Shown here: positions 1 to 10,717 of the stretch, piece by piece | How positions within the stretch are numbered: the stretch's first letter is position 1 | Layout: each line of letters opens with the position of its first letter | Assembly (NCBI GenBank): GCA_933228675.1 | Contig: OW121744.1 | Coordinates: 62,103,928-62,167,927, forward strand | Source: Stomorhina lunata | Lineage: Eukaryota > Arthropoda > Insecta > Diptera > Rhiniidae | DNA length: 64,000 nucleotides | Direction of reading: 5' to 3' | Notes under the pieces: model-generated | What the model was told of the DNA's origin: nothing | What the model saw: only the letters and a program-made list of their open reading frames with translations | Database searches by the model: none | Program-made: the position numbers and the translations under genes

Positions 1-797
1 GACTAAGACATAGACTATGACATAGACTAAGACATAGACTAAGACATAGACTAAGACATAGACTAAGACATAGACTAAGACATAGACTAAGACATAGACT
101 AAGACATAGACTAAGACATAGACTAAGACATAGACTAAGACATAGACTAAGACATAGACTAAGACATAGACTAAGACATAGACTAAGACATAGACTAAGA
201 CATAGACTAAGACATAGACTAAGACATAGACTAAGACATAGACTAAGACATAGACTAAGACATAGACTAAGACATAGACTAAGACATAGACTAAGACATA
301 GAATAAGACATAGACTAAGACATAGACTAAGACATAGACTAAGACATAGACTAAGACATAGACTAAGACATAGACTAAGACATAGACTAAGACATAGACT
401 AAGACATAGACTAAGACATAGACTAAGACATAGACTAAGACATAGACTAAGACATAGACTAAGACATAGACATAGACTAAGACATAGACTAAGACATAGA
501 CTAAGACATAGACTAAGACATAGACTAAGACATAGACTAAGACATAGACTAAGACATAGACTAAGACATAGACTAAGACATAGACTAAGACATAGACTAA
601 GACATAGACTAAGACATAGACTAAGACATAGACTAAGACATAGACTAAGACATAGACTAAGATATAGACTAAGACATAGACTAAGACATAGACTAAGACA
701 TAGACTAAGACATAGACCAAGACATAGACTAAGACACAAACTAAGACCTAGACCAAGACATAGACTAAGACACAAACTAAGACATTGACTTAGACTA
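1..797. repeat. 12-bp satellite array (GACTAAGACATA)n
   Basis: A tandem array of the 12-bp unit GACTAAGACATA, about 66 units, already running at base 1, so its true length is unknown. It is nearly uniform to about 710. One half-unit slip occurs near 467-475, and isolated substitutions occur at 303 and 662. From about 715 units decay (CACAAACTAAGAC, GACCTAGACC) and the array dissolves near 797. A stray relic unit sits at 891-908. Decay at one edge is normal for satellites, where edge units escape homogenisation. Confidence 0.97.
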
Positions 798-1669
798 AAC
801 TTACTAATAGCCCAGTCAATATTTTATTCTGTAACTATTTCTCTTGCAACTATCGAATGTCGATCGTAGTGCAGTTCTTTCCCCAGAAGTGAACTAAGAC
901 ATAGACTAATAATTGAGGGTTATTGATTATGGTTTAAATTGAATTTCTAAAATTCAATATTTGGATTTTACATTCTCTAAATGGGAAGCTTTTGGTTGAT
1001 TTTTACTTTAATCATCTGAATATAAAAGTATTTTTAATCAATATTAAATAGTTTTCAATTTATGAAAATGAAATCTTGCAACCACAAAATATTTATAACC
1101 ACAAGATAATAAATCACTATTTAAATATTTGCGTTCATCTGCAGCAAAATTTTATTATTAATTCAATATTTATTATGCGAGGGTGGCTTAATTAGTCTTG
1201 TAGTGAACCTTATTTGTTATATATTATTTAAATTATCCTAAGAGTATGCTACACAAATGTTTCTGAATTTCCTAGAATGTTCGATATCTTTCGTGTATGG
1301 AAACTTCACATGGTTAAAAAATAAATGTTACAAATTCCGACTGAGTTCTAGCCCCAACATAGCTATTAATTTCTGTTAAAACTAATTACTGTATCCTCCA
1401 TCTGCATATAAATGACTTAGCTTGTTCATGTTTAAACAGGAGTGAACTGAAAATTACCAGAGGCGGTTTTTGACAGAGGCGGTTTTGCCATTACAATTAA
1501 GAAGCCGGAAATTGAAAAAATCACGCACTTATTGAGCCACCCTCATAAAATCGTAATTTCTGTGTTTGTCTTGTGGTATTTTCTCGCCTTTGTCTAGTTG
1601 AATTAATCTATTTTATTTTCATAAGAATTGCGTTTTTAGAATTCTTATATTTATTATTAGCTTTATAAC
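798..1669. other. AT-rich sequence, no gene seen
   Basis: No coding sequence or RNA gene was recognised. It holds one short dispersed repeat (1203-1287, listed separately) and two close copies of GAGGCGGTTTT near 1461-1490. Confidence 0.6.
1203..1287 (+). repeat. Dispersed repeat shared with 24382-24470
   Basis: About 85 bp beginning GTGAACCTTAT and containing ATTATCCTAA-AGTATGCTA is found again in the same orientation at 24382-24470 with scattered differences. No terminal structure is visible, so the family is unassigned; it is probably an old transposon remnant. Confidence 0.7.
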
Positions 1670-1687
1670 CCGCTACTTCGTTAGCGG
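1670..1687. other. Short GC hairpin CCGCTA-N6-TAGCGG
   Basis: A perfect 6-bp stem (CCGCTA / TAGCGG) with loop CTTCGT stands out in AT-rich surroundings just before the 150-bp periodic family. Similar GC hairpins occur at 29674-29688 (CCGAGC-CTT-GCTCGG), ahead of the same family, and imperfectly at 27593-27608. They may mark one end of a shared element. Confidence 0.6.
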
Positions 1688-1734
1688 TACAATTTGAATT
1701 GACAAAGTTACAATTAAAAAGTTACAAAATTTTC

Positions 1735-2840
1735 TATCACTTTTGGTTTAGAAGATATATTTTTACCGATTTTTACCCCCAAAATTAAAAAAAAAGTACC
1801 AAATATGTATTTTATTTTTTTTTTCAATGTCAATCGACCAGTCAATAAATTATACTTTTGATTTCTTTAGCCTAAAAGATATTCATAGCTAAAAAGCAAA
1901 AAACATACCCTTGAATATTTTCCCTTTTTTACCCTTTTGTACCCTATTAATCGCAAAAGTAGCAAATACGTATTTAATAGTTTTTTTAATACCTATCGGT
2001 TGCGATATAAATTATGTCTCTATGTTTATTAGTTCAAAAGATACATATGGGTTACAAAAAAGTACCAAAATATAGTTTTTACCCCTTTTTGTCCTTATTA
2101 GTGCTATTTAAAAAAAGTACCAAACACGTGTCTATTTATTTTTTTAACCGATCCATATCCAATTTCAACTTTGTTTGTATCGATGTTGGTTTCGGAGATA
2201 TGATGTCACTAATTTCTCCCTTTTCTACCCTGTTTTACCTTCTATAAGGTCGAATTTCAAAAAAATACAGAACAAGTGTCCCTTAATTTTTAGTGTGAAT
2301 CTCAAACCATTTTCATTTTTGCTTCTATCGCTTTCGGTTTAGGAGATATAATGTTACCGATTTTTCCCTCTTTTACCCTCTTAATTGAAAAAAGTACCAA
2401 ATACGTGTTTGATATTTTGTACTTGGCCATCGACTTCCCTATAAATTTTGTTTCTAGCTTCATTTGTTCAAGTGATATCCAAAGATAAGAAAGAATGAAT
2501 CTACCCTAAATATTATTTTTCCCATTTTCCCCCTTTTTACCCCCTAAATCAAAAAAGTACCAAACACGTGTTTGATATTTTTTTCTTGTTTACCGTCTCC
2601 GTTTTAAATTTTGTTTCTATGTTGATTGGTTTAAAAGATACACATGGGTTAAAAAAAGTACCAACAATTCATTTTTGCCCTTTTTACGCCCTATTTGTCA
2701 AATCTGCCAAAAAGTACCAAACACGTGCCTTTTTATTTTCGTAGCTGATCCCAACGCAATTTGGCTATCATGTTTAGTTCAGGAGATATAGCATTACTGA
2801 TTTGTCCATTTTTTACCTCTTTTTATCCCCTTTGCGGCCG
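1735..2840. repeat. Degenerate tandem family, 140-170-bp period
   Basis: The box AAAAAGTACCAAACACGTG, or a diverged form, recurs near 1790, 1955, 2110, 2258, 2390, 2555 and 2710. Each is followed by a T-rich stretch, a GTTTAGGAGATATA-like segment and pyrimidine blocks (TTTTTACCCC). Units are too diverged to be a fresh satellite. The same family is seen at 30111-30590 and as one fragment at 57596-57670. The short open frames inside are low complexity and not credible genes. Confidence 0.8.
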
Positions 2841-3164
2841 AAAATTTTATTTTAAGTTTTTATTTTCCATATAAATAGTAACAATGCCTAGAAAAACCCT
2901 TATAAATCTGTTCTGAGTTAAGTTATAGATTAGCCGAAAAAGGGGGTAAATAAGGGAATCAAATGCAATGATTAACTCAAAACAGCAAATTGACATTGAC
3001 CCTTTTAGCACCAAGCCACAAATATATAGATTATAAAAAGTAATTTTAATGTTTGGTTTTGTTTCTTGATTGATTGAAATATCGAACTCTTATTTGATGC
3101 TTACTTGATTATACGGTCCAAATGCAATGTGACTTAAAAATAAAAAGATAATTATATTAAAACT
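2841..3164. other. AT-rich sequence, nothing recognised
   Basis: No gene, RNA or clear repeat was recognised between the periodic family and the left inverted repeat. Confidence 0.5.
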
Positions 3165-3313
3165 TTTATGTGTGTGAAGATAAATTCGAATTTAACTAGC
3201 AAGGACAAAAACCACATATTTTAACAGAGCCACATTAACAGTTAACAGAGGTCTGTTAATCACTTAACATTTAGATGTTAAGTGGCAATAAAATCGGAAT
3301 TTAATAAAAAACT
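3165..3313 (+). repeat. Left arm of ~150-bp inverted repeat
   Basis: Positions 3165-3313 are the reverse complement, with a few differences, of 4277-4426. The arm runs from TGTGTGAAGATAAATTCG through the local palindrome CTTAACATTTAGATGTTAAG to AAATCGGAATTTAATAAA. A diverged copy of the outer half lies at 31560-31675. The arms flank a broken LINE endonuclease; either a foldback element captured it or two copies of a dispersed repeat flank it. Confidence 0.9.
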
Positions 3314-3361
3314 GAATAATCGGGCCATATTATTGAATGATTCCACTATACCACTATATAC

Positions 3362-3661
3362 AAACGGTGAACTAAGGGGTATTTTATGGAACTGTTATAG
3401 TGGGATATGGGAGATAATTACCGAATTTGAGAAAAAGTGGAAAAAGTAAAACTCTACATACATATAAAATGAAATTTTTGAGGAAATTCTGGAGAGGATT
3501 TCTCGAGTTACGTGAATAGTTAAAATATAAAACTATATAGAAATGATGGCCTAATGGGTATATTATGGAACTATTATAGTGGGATATCTGAGATAATTAA
3601 CAAATTTGAGAAAAAGTGGAAAAAGTAAAACTCTACATACATATAAAATGAAATTTTTGAG
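3362..3661. repeat. Direct duplication, ~120 bp at 179-bp offset
   Basis: Sequence from about 3362 to 3482 (TATTTTATGGAACTGTTATAG ... GAGGAAATTCTG) is repeated at about 3541-3661. The final 60 bp, including GAGAAAAAGTGGAAAAAGTA, are identical. The second copy ends where the LINE endonuclease remnant starts, so the duplication sits at that element's edge. Confidence 0.88.
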
Positions 3662-3670
3662 GAAATTCTG

Positions 3671-4308
3671 CAGATGTCGGGGATATAGTCGGGGATACGG
3701 TTTCTTCGGGCTTTAAGAGGGTTATGATAGTTGGGCGAATGGTCCGAGGAAAGTTCTAAAGAAGGTTCAACTTGAATCATTTCTCTTCTGATACACTTCG
3801 TTACTCCAAAATCGATAACATCCGGGATTTTATTTGGGTCACTAGGCCAATAAGTGGGATGACCGCTTGATATTACGTCTAAATTCAATTTTGAAATAGA
3901 ATTAAACAACACACGACCTTTAGGGGTAATCAGTCTCGATCCCCAGAATGTGTGCTTTGCATTATAATCTCCAGCTGCCAAAAAGCGGGGTCCAAGTGAT
4001 TTGAAGAATTTGTTGTATTGGTCCTCAGAAATTGAGAACCTTGGGGGGGAATATTATGAAAATATCACTAAGTTACGACAAAAATCTTTAAGACAAATTG
4101 TAGTTGCTTGGAGATAATCTTCGCAACAATCGCACAATAAATAGTGCTTGATACGTTCTTTAATGATAATAGCCGATCCGCCACAAGCTCTACCTCTTGG
4201 GTCCTTAGTATCATAGAGTACGTAACCATCTATTTGAAATAAACTTTTTGCGGTTAAATGGGTTTCCGAAACCAATAGTTTTTTATTAAATTCCGATTTT
4301 ATTGTCAC
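3671..4308 (-). pseudogene. LINE endonuclease fragment (jockey-type EEP domain), broken
   Basis: On the minus strand, one frame (4308 to 4054) carries an SETHLT motif and a GRACGGSAIIIKE segment. Another frame (3981 down to about 3671) carries AAGDYNAKHTFWGSR and ends in SSDHSP. These are the E-T-H, G-D-N and S-D-H motifs of the apurinic-type endonuclease of non-LTR retrotransposons, which nicks target DNA before reverse transcription. The two parts are separated by an in-frame TAA (just after IFS) and a frameshift at a run of C residues near 4043-4049; read across that run, SPPRFSISEDQYNKFF links the halves. The N-terminus runs into the right inverted-repeat arm and the C-terminus stops at 3671. 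No reverse transcriptase follows. It is clearly a pseudogene. Confidence 0.88.
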
Positions 4309-4426
4309 CTAACATCTAAATGTTAAGTGATTAACAGACCTCTGTTAACTGTTAATGTGGCTTTGTTAAAATATGTGGTTTTTGTCTTTGCTAGTTAAAT
4401 TCGAATTTATCTTCACACACATAAAA
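4277..4426 (-). repeat. Right arm of ~150-bp inverted repeat
   Basis: Reverse complement of 3165-3313. It overlaps the first codons of the LINE endonuclease reading frame, so the frame's apparent start lies in repeat sequence and is not a true start. A second copy lies at 5605-5754 through the 1,328-bp duplication. Confidence 0.88.
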
Positions 4427-4440
4427 CTTTTCACGATTGA

Positions 4441-4505
4441 TACGAGGGTTACTATTTAGGTGTAGTATGTTATTTAAGTATATAACATAAATAGTACCCC
4501 TCGTA
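4441..4505. mobile_element. 65-bp miniature inverted-repeat sequence
   Basis: Ends TACGAGGGTTACTATTTA and ATAAATAGTACCCCTCGTA are inverted repeats of about 18 bp with one mismatch or indel, enclosing about 28 bp. An identical copy at 5769-5833 comes only from the tandem duplication. It may be a very short MITE or a hairpin; no target duplication is evident. Confidence 0.6.
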
Positions 4506-5251
4506 TGTTTAGTATTTGATGTTTTGGTCATGTAAACAACACTATTAATGTAGAGAGATAAATAAAGCTTTATCTATGTGTATCTATGTATATTTTTGAT
4601 GTTTTATCTATAAAAATCGAACATGGATAACTATAACAATTTTATTCAATGAGATACAATAACTCATTGCATTGAAAGTCCAAAACGAGAATGAGTTTAG
4701 AGGAATGTTTTCTAATCAATAATATCTTCTGTTGAAAAGATTCCACTCCTCATTGTGTCCAAGTGCTGAAAAATTAAAATAGTTTTTACTTATTCTCTAA
4801 GCGCATACATGAATGGACGGACGGAAGGAAGGAAGGATGTGGTGGATGTCAAGAAAAATCTATAATAAAAACTTAAATCCAATCAGGTTATTTTTCCCTT
4901 TTCTGTTACATTTCGCAAAAAAGAAATTCTATCAAATCTGTAAAATATTACAAGAAAATAAGTAAATGTTTGTTTGGTTGGTTGCATGACTGAATGACGG
5001 ACTGACTAACTGATTGACTGGATTAATGGTTGGATAGAAGGATCGAAGAATGGCTGGAATGAAAGGTTGTTTGGTGTTCTTGTACTCTGTAATGAAATTG
5101 AAAACTAGGTCAAATAATTTATTAAAGAAAGTTATAGATTTCAGTTCATAGAAAAAGATTGCACACACAAACATTCAAAAGGATTTTAATATTTATAAAA
5201 TATGAAATTTTTTATTTTAAAGGGTAATCAGTCTCGATCCCCAGAATGTGT

Positions 5252-5636
5252 GGGTAATCAGTCTCGATCCCCAGAATGTGTGCTTTGCATTATAATCTCC
5301 AGCTGCCAAAAAGCGGGGTCCAAGTGATTTGAAGAATTTGTTGTATTGGTCCTCAGAAATTGAGAACCTTGGGGGGGAATATTATGAAAATATCACTAAG
5401 TTACGACAAAAATCTTTAAGACAAATTGTAGTTGCTTGGAGATAATCTTCGCAACAATCGCACAATAAATAGTGCTTGATACGTTCTTTAATGATAATAG
5501 CCGATCCGCCACAAGCTCTACCTCTTGGGTCCTTAGTATCATAGAGTACGTAACCATCTATTTGAAATAAACTTTTTGCGGTTAAATGGGTTTCCGAAAC
5601 CAATAGTTTTTTATTAAATTCCGATTTTATTGTCAC
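5252..5636 (-). pseudogene. Second copy of LINE endonuclease fragment
   Basis: Duplicate of part of the endonuclease pseudogene (see 3671-4308) created by the 1,328-bp duplication. It keeps the SETHLT part, the same stop and C-run frameshift, and AGDYNAKHTFWGSR, but lacks the SSDHSP end, because the duplication boundary falls at the codons after GSRLIT. Confidence 0.9.
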
Positions 5637-6550
5637 CTAACATCTAAATGTTAAGTGATTAACAGACCTCTGTTAACTGTTAATGTGGCTTTGTTAAAAT
5701 ATGTGGTTTTTGTCTTTGCTAGTTAAATTCGAATTTATCTTCACACACATAAAACTTTTCACGATTGATACGAGGGTTACTATTTAGGTGTAGTATGTTA
5801 TTTAAGTATATAACATAAATAGTACCCCTCGTATGTTTAGTATTTGATGTTTTGGTCATGTAAACAACACTATTAATGTAGAGAGATAAATAAAGCTTTA
5901 TCTATGTGTATCTATGTATATTTTTGATGTTTTATCTATAAAAATCGAACATGGATAACTATAACAATTTTATTCAATGAGATACAATAACTCATTGCAT
6001 TGAAAGTCCAAAACGAGAATGAGTTTAGAGGAATGTTTTCTAATCAATAATATCTTCTGTTGAAAAGATTCCACTCCTCATTGTGTCCAAGTGCTGAAAA
6101 ATTAAAATAGTTTTTACTTATTCTCTAAGCGCATACATGAATGGACGGACGGAAGGAAGGAAGGATGTGGTGGATGTCAAGAAAAATCTATAATAAAAAC
6201 TTAAATCCAATCAGGTTATTTTTCCCTTTTCTGTTACATTTCGCAAAAAAGAAATTCTATCAAATCTGTAAAATATTACAAGAAAATAAGTAAATGTTTG
6301 TTTGGTTGGTTGCATGACTGAATGACGGACTGACTAACTGATTGACTGGATTAATGGTTGGATAGAAGGATCGAAGAATGGCTGGAATGAAAGGTTGTTT
6401 GGTGTTCTTGTACTCTGTAATGAAATTGAAAACTAGGTCAAATAATTTATTAAAGAAAGTTATAGATTTCAGTTCATAGAAAAAGATTGCACACACAAAC
6501 ATTCAAAAGGATTTTAATATTTATAAAATATGAAATTTTTTATTTTAAAG

Positions 6551-7554
6551 CATTTTCAACTTTCTACTTCAATGGATGAGCAAATTAAGTTTTACTTCTT
6601 AGTAACTCCTCTACGAAAGAAGAAAAATAACTTAACAGTTGGACAGAAAAGTTCGTGGTCTAACATGTATAACATATGCAATAAAACAGACATACATTTT
6701 TTACATTTGACCCCAATATTCCAATAACAAAGTTTAATTCAGATCGGATACCGGAAAAGCATGTCGACTTGATGTCAAAGTTTAGACATGCCAGTCATAT
6801 GGGAAAAATAAAGGGGTTTTTCAAATGTTTTAAATATATTTCCACTTAGATAACTTAAAAAAAATATTTAACAGCATATTATTGACAACAATAGCCTTTC
6901 CAACGAGATATATTACCTTAAAATCAGTTAAAAACTTTTCTAATTATTAAGGGTTTCCCAAAATATTCTACCTCCTTGAAGACTCTCCTGAGCATATGCA
7001 ATAAAAAAATTTATTATTTTTAAAAATTTTTAAAAACTTTCACTAGTTTTACTTTTTAGAGACCTCAAGATATTTAAATACTAATTTTTGTTGCAATAGG
7101 CTAACGTTTTGTGGCTATTGCACTGGACGAAAAAAAAAATATTTTTTCTCATACCGTTTTCAAAACTCCTTTTTTATTTTTTTCAATAGTTTGTTAAACG
7201 AATTCGAAAAAAGTAAAGAAAAAGTTCCAAACTGTTAGTAAGAACACCCTGCAGATTAGCAAAAAGAAAAAAATAGATCGATATCTCTAACGGCTTAGAC
7301 GTACCTACGACTTAAAATCAAAAGATTTCGACAAAAACCCATATTTTCACCAAAGTTAAAAAAAGCACTTAAATTGTTATATATTAGCAGTTTTTATAAG
7401 AAGAACTGAAATTGCTATTGCTTTAATGGCTAGAAATATATATTCGAATTTTGGTTGAAATCGGATGTCAGTAACCCCTTTATTACCAAGGTCAAAAGTA
7501 TAATTTTTAAAACAAATTTTTTTTTTTTAAAATGTACTAGAAATTACATGTGTT
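6551..7554. other. AT-rich sequence, possible old foldback-arm relic
   Basis: No gene is recognised. Around 6985-7040 the text CCTGAGCATATGCAATAAAAAA resembles the arm of the foldback element at 24716-26845 (CCTAAGGATATGCAACAAAAAA), hinting at an old diverged copy. The rest is low-complexity A/T sequence. Confidence 0.4.
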
Positions 7555-9065
7555 TATACCCTTTACCACCATAAATAGAAGGAAAGGGTATATTGGTTTT
7601 TTGCTGATGTTTGTAACGCATAGAAATACTGGTCTGAGACCCACCTTTTATTATACATATCGACTCAGAATCACTCCCTGAGTTGACGTCCGTCCGGCTG
7701 GCTGGCCGGTTATCCATGCAAGCTTGTTATCAATGTACAGGTCGTAACTTTAAAAATAATGTGATGGAATTAGGCACATGCTCATATTTTGGTCCAAGGA
7801 CGATCCCTTGACTTTTTTTTAAGAAATAGGGTTACTATTTCGGATACCTCCCTTAGGGATCACTTCCCGGAATAGACTTTTTGGTCCTTTACAGCAATTA
7901 ATTTAGTTGTGTTTTAATAACATTCACCACAAATATTGCTTATGATAACTTTAATTAGTATACCTAATTTTGTAGGAATCGGCCCATATTTGACCATACC
8001 TCCCATACAAGACAGATTCTCAAAAGTATTTTAAATACCCATAAGACCACAAAAAACGCTTAAAAATCTAAAGATAAATGCGTTTTATTACTAAAAATTT
8101 GCACAGATAAATAGTAACAATCGATCCACAATTGATCCTAGCTCTGAATTCACCATTTTTACTAAAATTGTTATATCTCTGTTAATATGTTTCCGATTTT
8201 AATTAAAGTACTCTTGTTTTACAAAATGGTAACCATGATTTTTTTTTAAGTCAAAATATATTAGGTCTTCTGATAAATTTTACGAAAAAAAGCTTCCGAA
8301 GTTGAAAAAATCGAAAAAAAATAAAATTTTAACTTCAGCGGAAAATATTTTTATGATAGATTGGTCATGTTAAAAAAAGGTCTTTACGAAGTGAAAGACT
8401 ATTTTGTTTTCTGTCGAAACACATTTTAAAATTTAAAATCGATGAATGACTCAGTTAAGCCTTCTTTTCTCCGCTATGTCCAATAAAATCGTTTTTTATC
8501 GATAACTTTCGATTTTGAGGGTATATCGAAAATTTTAAAAATGGTAAAATGATCTTCTAACCGATTTCTACTGGTTGAGCTTGGTTTCGTTCCGAGTGTA
8601 TTTTCACTGTATCAGAGTGTAATGTGATGAAATTCGGCACAGGCTCATATTTTGGTCCAATGACGATCCCTTTGCTTTTTGGGAGAAATCGAAGTACTAT
8701 TTTGGGTACCTCCCTTATTGGTGCCTTTCCGGAATAGAGTTTTTGGTCCTTTACAGCAAAAAATTTAGTTGTATTTTAATAATATTCAGCACAAATATTG
8801 CTTATGATAACATTAATCAGTGTACCTAATTTTGTAGGAAACGGCCCATATTTGACCATACCTCACATGCATGACACATTCTCAAAAGTTTTTTAAATAC
8901 CCATAAAACCACAAAAAACGCTTAAAAATCTAAAGATAAATGCATTTTATTACTAAAAATTTTGCTCAGATAAATATTTTGTAAATATAAACCAATAACC
9001 GAAATTTGGTAGCAATCGATCCACAATTGAGCTCCCATATCAGGCCCTTAGCTGGGAATGACATA

Positions 9066-10139
9066 CAGTCACTCAAATTACTGTCCCAATGTTTTTAAAT
9101 TCTTTACGAATATGAATGTAACAACAAAGCTGTTGGCCCAATCTAATATTTGGTATTATTGTATATTGGACTTGTGTTGACAACTATAATTAAAAAATAT
9201 CATTGTGATTTTTACCGTTAATTAAAAAATAAAACAAAAGCAAACTTTTATTGGGACTGTTTTTTTGACTCTAGATTTATTTACATATTGTTACGTTTTT
9301 CCTTTAAAAACGTGAAAGGAATTCTTTTTGTAAACAACCGAAAACAAAATTAAAATACTTTGTGTAGTTTTACAAAGTTATATTTTTATTAGCTTTAGAG
9401 TTAATCACTTTAAACACACAAAAACTGTAAACAAACTTCACAAAACAGCTTTACAAATATTCTTAGTAACACTGTTCTCTTATACGCGTCTCAATTAAAA
9501 CTGTCCCCACAATATTCGTCCATCGGCCTTATATATTAGGGAATAGAGACAAGTTAACAGAATAACAACAACATCAACAGAAACATTCTAGAAAACTAGG
9601 GGAAGAATTAAAAGTAGTGAACTTTGCCCAATGGGTCGGATAACTTAAAAATTATTGAATAGCCTTTATTCGTAGTGATAACGGCTTCTATATGACGCGA
9701 CATACTTTCTACTAAATTTTTACAATCACTTGGGGCAATGCCTTTCTAAGCTTCCACCACATCTCCCCTCAGTTCATCTAAATTACCAGAGGTTGCAACA
9801 ACACCTCTCTTAAGAACGTCACAGAGGTGCACGATGGCGTTTAGATCGGGTGACTGGGACGGCCAGTCAATTACTTTGTAGCCGTTATCATTGAGCCATT
9901 TTTGTGTTAGTTTGGCTGTGTTTTTGTGGTCATTGTCATGTTGGTAAATTACATTTTCCTTCACGAATCAAAATTTTTCGCAGAAGACATTGAGATTGGT
10001 AGCTAAAACGTTGACGTAGGTCTGTGCAGTCATTGTACCAACAATTTTGAGAACTGTTCCAACAAATTCAGCCAACATGCCTAGACCATTAACGTTCGTA
10101 AAAAATTTAAAAACATTGGGACAGTTATTTGAGTGACTG
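9066..10139 (-). mobile_element. Tc1-like DNA transposon, 1,074 bp, inactive
   Basis: The termini CAGTCACTCAAATTACTGTC and, inverted, CAGTCACTCAAATAACTGTC belong to near-perfect inverted repeats of about 45 bp. TA dinucleotides flank both ends (9064-9065 and 10140-10141), the signature of Tc1/mariner insertion. The transposase remnant lies on the minus strand. The right end plus its flank recurs in diverged form at about 10285-10380, so the locus was partly duplicated after insertion. Length is shorter than an intact Tc1-type element (about 1.6 kb), so the 5' coding part has been lost. Confidence 0.93.
9608..10090 (-). pseudogene. Tc1-like transposase C-terminal half, catalytic E lost
   Basis: Read on the minus strand from about 10090 to the TAA at 9608-9610, one frame gives the C-terminal half of a DD34E transposase: MTAQTYVNVLATNL, then QHDNDHKNTAK (second catalytic D), then WPSQSPDLNAIVHLCDVLKR. 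In the family the last block is normally PIExxW; here the catalytic glutamate is V, at the expected 34-residue spacing, and W is C. In-frame stops occur after CEKF (TGA) and after DVVEA (TAG, probably from TGG). Beyond that the frame remains readable (GIAPSDCKNLVESMSRHIEA). The N-terminal DNA-binding part and first D are missing. It cannot make active transposase. Confidence 0.92.
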
Positions 10140-10175
10140 TAAATCTACTTAAATCTAAAAATTTTGAAATTCTTA

Positions 10176-10692
10176 CCCATGGGCTCTAAATAGTTTCAAT
10201 GTTTAGCCCATTCAATTTTTTGGGACACTCTACTGTACGGCCACATCGAAATTAGAAAATTCACGTTTTTTTTCAGCTCATGCCACCCTAGACCATTATA
10301 GTGCCACCGTCAGTAAAGAATTTAAAAACAGTGGGACAGTTATTTGAGTAACTGTAAATCTACTTAAATCTCAAAATTTTAAAAAAGTAGCACATAATAT
10401 ATGTATGTATGTCTCTTAGACTTCTGGAAAACTTGTTAAATTGTTGGTCCATATTTGTCCTTTATAGTGAAGGGTATCATATAGTCGGGTTTGACCGACT
10501 ATATATATTGTTATTGTTATATTTCAATGAAAATTCAAAAAAATCGTTTAAAGGGCGCTTTTAATACATTTTTATACAAACTAACCCTTGCGTACCCATG
10601 GGCTCTAAATAGTTTCAATGTTTAGCCCAATCAATTTTTCGGGACATTCTACCGGGCACATCGAAATTTAGAAATTCACATTTTTTTTCTTA
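10176..10692 (+). repeat. Direct duplication, ~100 bp at 418-bp offset
   Basis: The segment CCCATGGGCTCTAAATAGTT through TTTAGAAATTCACATTTTTT occurs at about 10176-10275 and 10594-10692 with few differences. One copy lies inside the HINE-like element and one just beyond its 3' hairpin. Together with the duplicated Tc1 end it shows that this locus suffered a local segmental duplication. Confidence 0.8.
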
Positions 10693-10717
10693 AAATTCGA
10701 GGTAGTCTGCTCTTAAA

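Larger units (their letters stand above)
3924..6550. repeat. Near-perfect 1,328-bp tandem duplication
   Basis: Bases 3924-5251 and 5252-6550 are the same sequence at an offset of exactly 1,328 bp, identical wherever compared. At the junction the first 30 bp (GGGTAATCAGTCTCGATCCC...) are present an extra time (5222-5251 directly before 5252), so that short piece occurs three times. The absence of divergence means a very recent duplication, collapsed haplotypes placed in tandem, or an assembly error. Confidence 0.95.
7555..10520 (+). mobile_element. HINE-like (mini-me/Helentron-type) element with nested insertion
   Basis: The left end TATACCCTTTACCACC forms a hairpin with GGAAAGGGTATA. It is followed by the family core (ACGCATAGAAATA, GACCCACCTTTTA, GACTCAGAATCAC) and a short GTCY tract (CGTCCGTCCGGCTGGCTGGC) near 7687-7710. 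The right end has AGTGAAGGGTATCATATAGTCGG and hairpin AGTCGG-GTTTGA-CCGACT at 10483-10500. The element is non-coding; family members are moved by Rep/helicase proteins supplied elsewhere. It is longer than the other copies because a 380-430-bp segment (about 7755-8140) is duplicated at about 8612-9040 and a Tc1-like element sits at 9066-10139. Confidence 0.85.
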
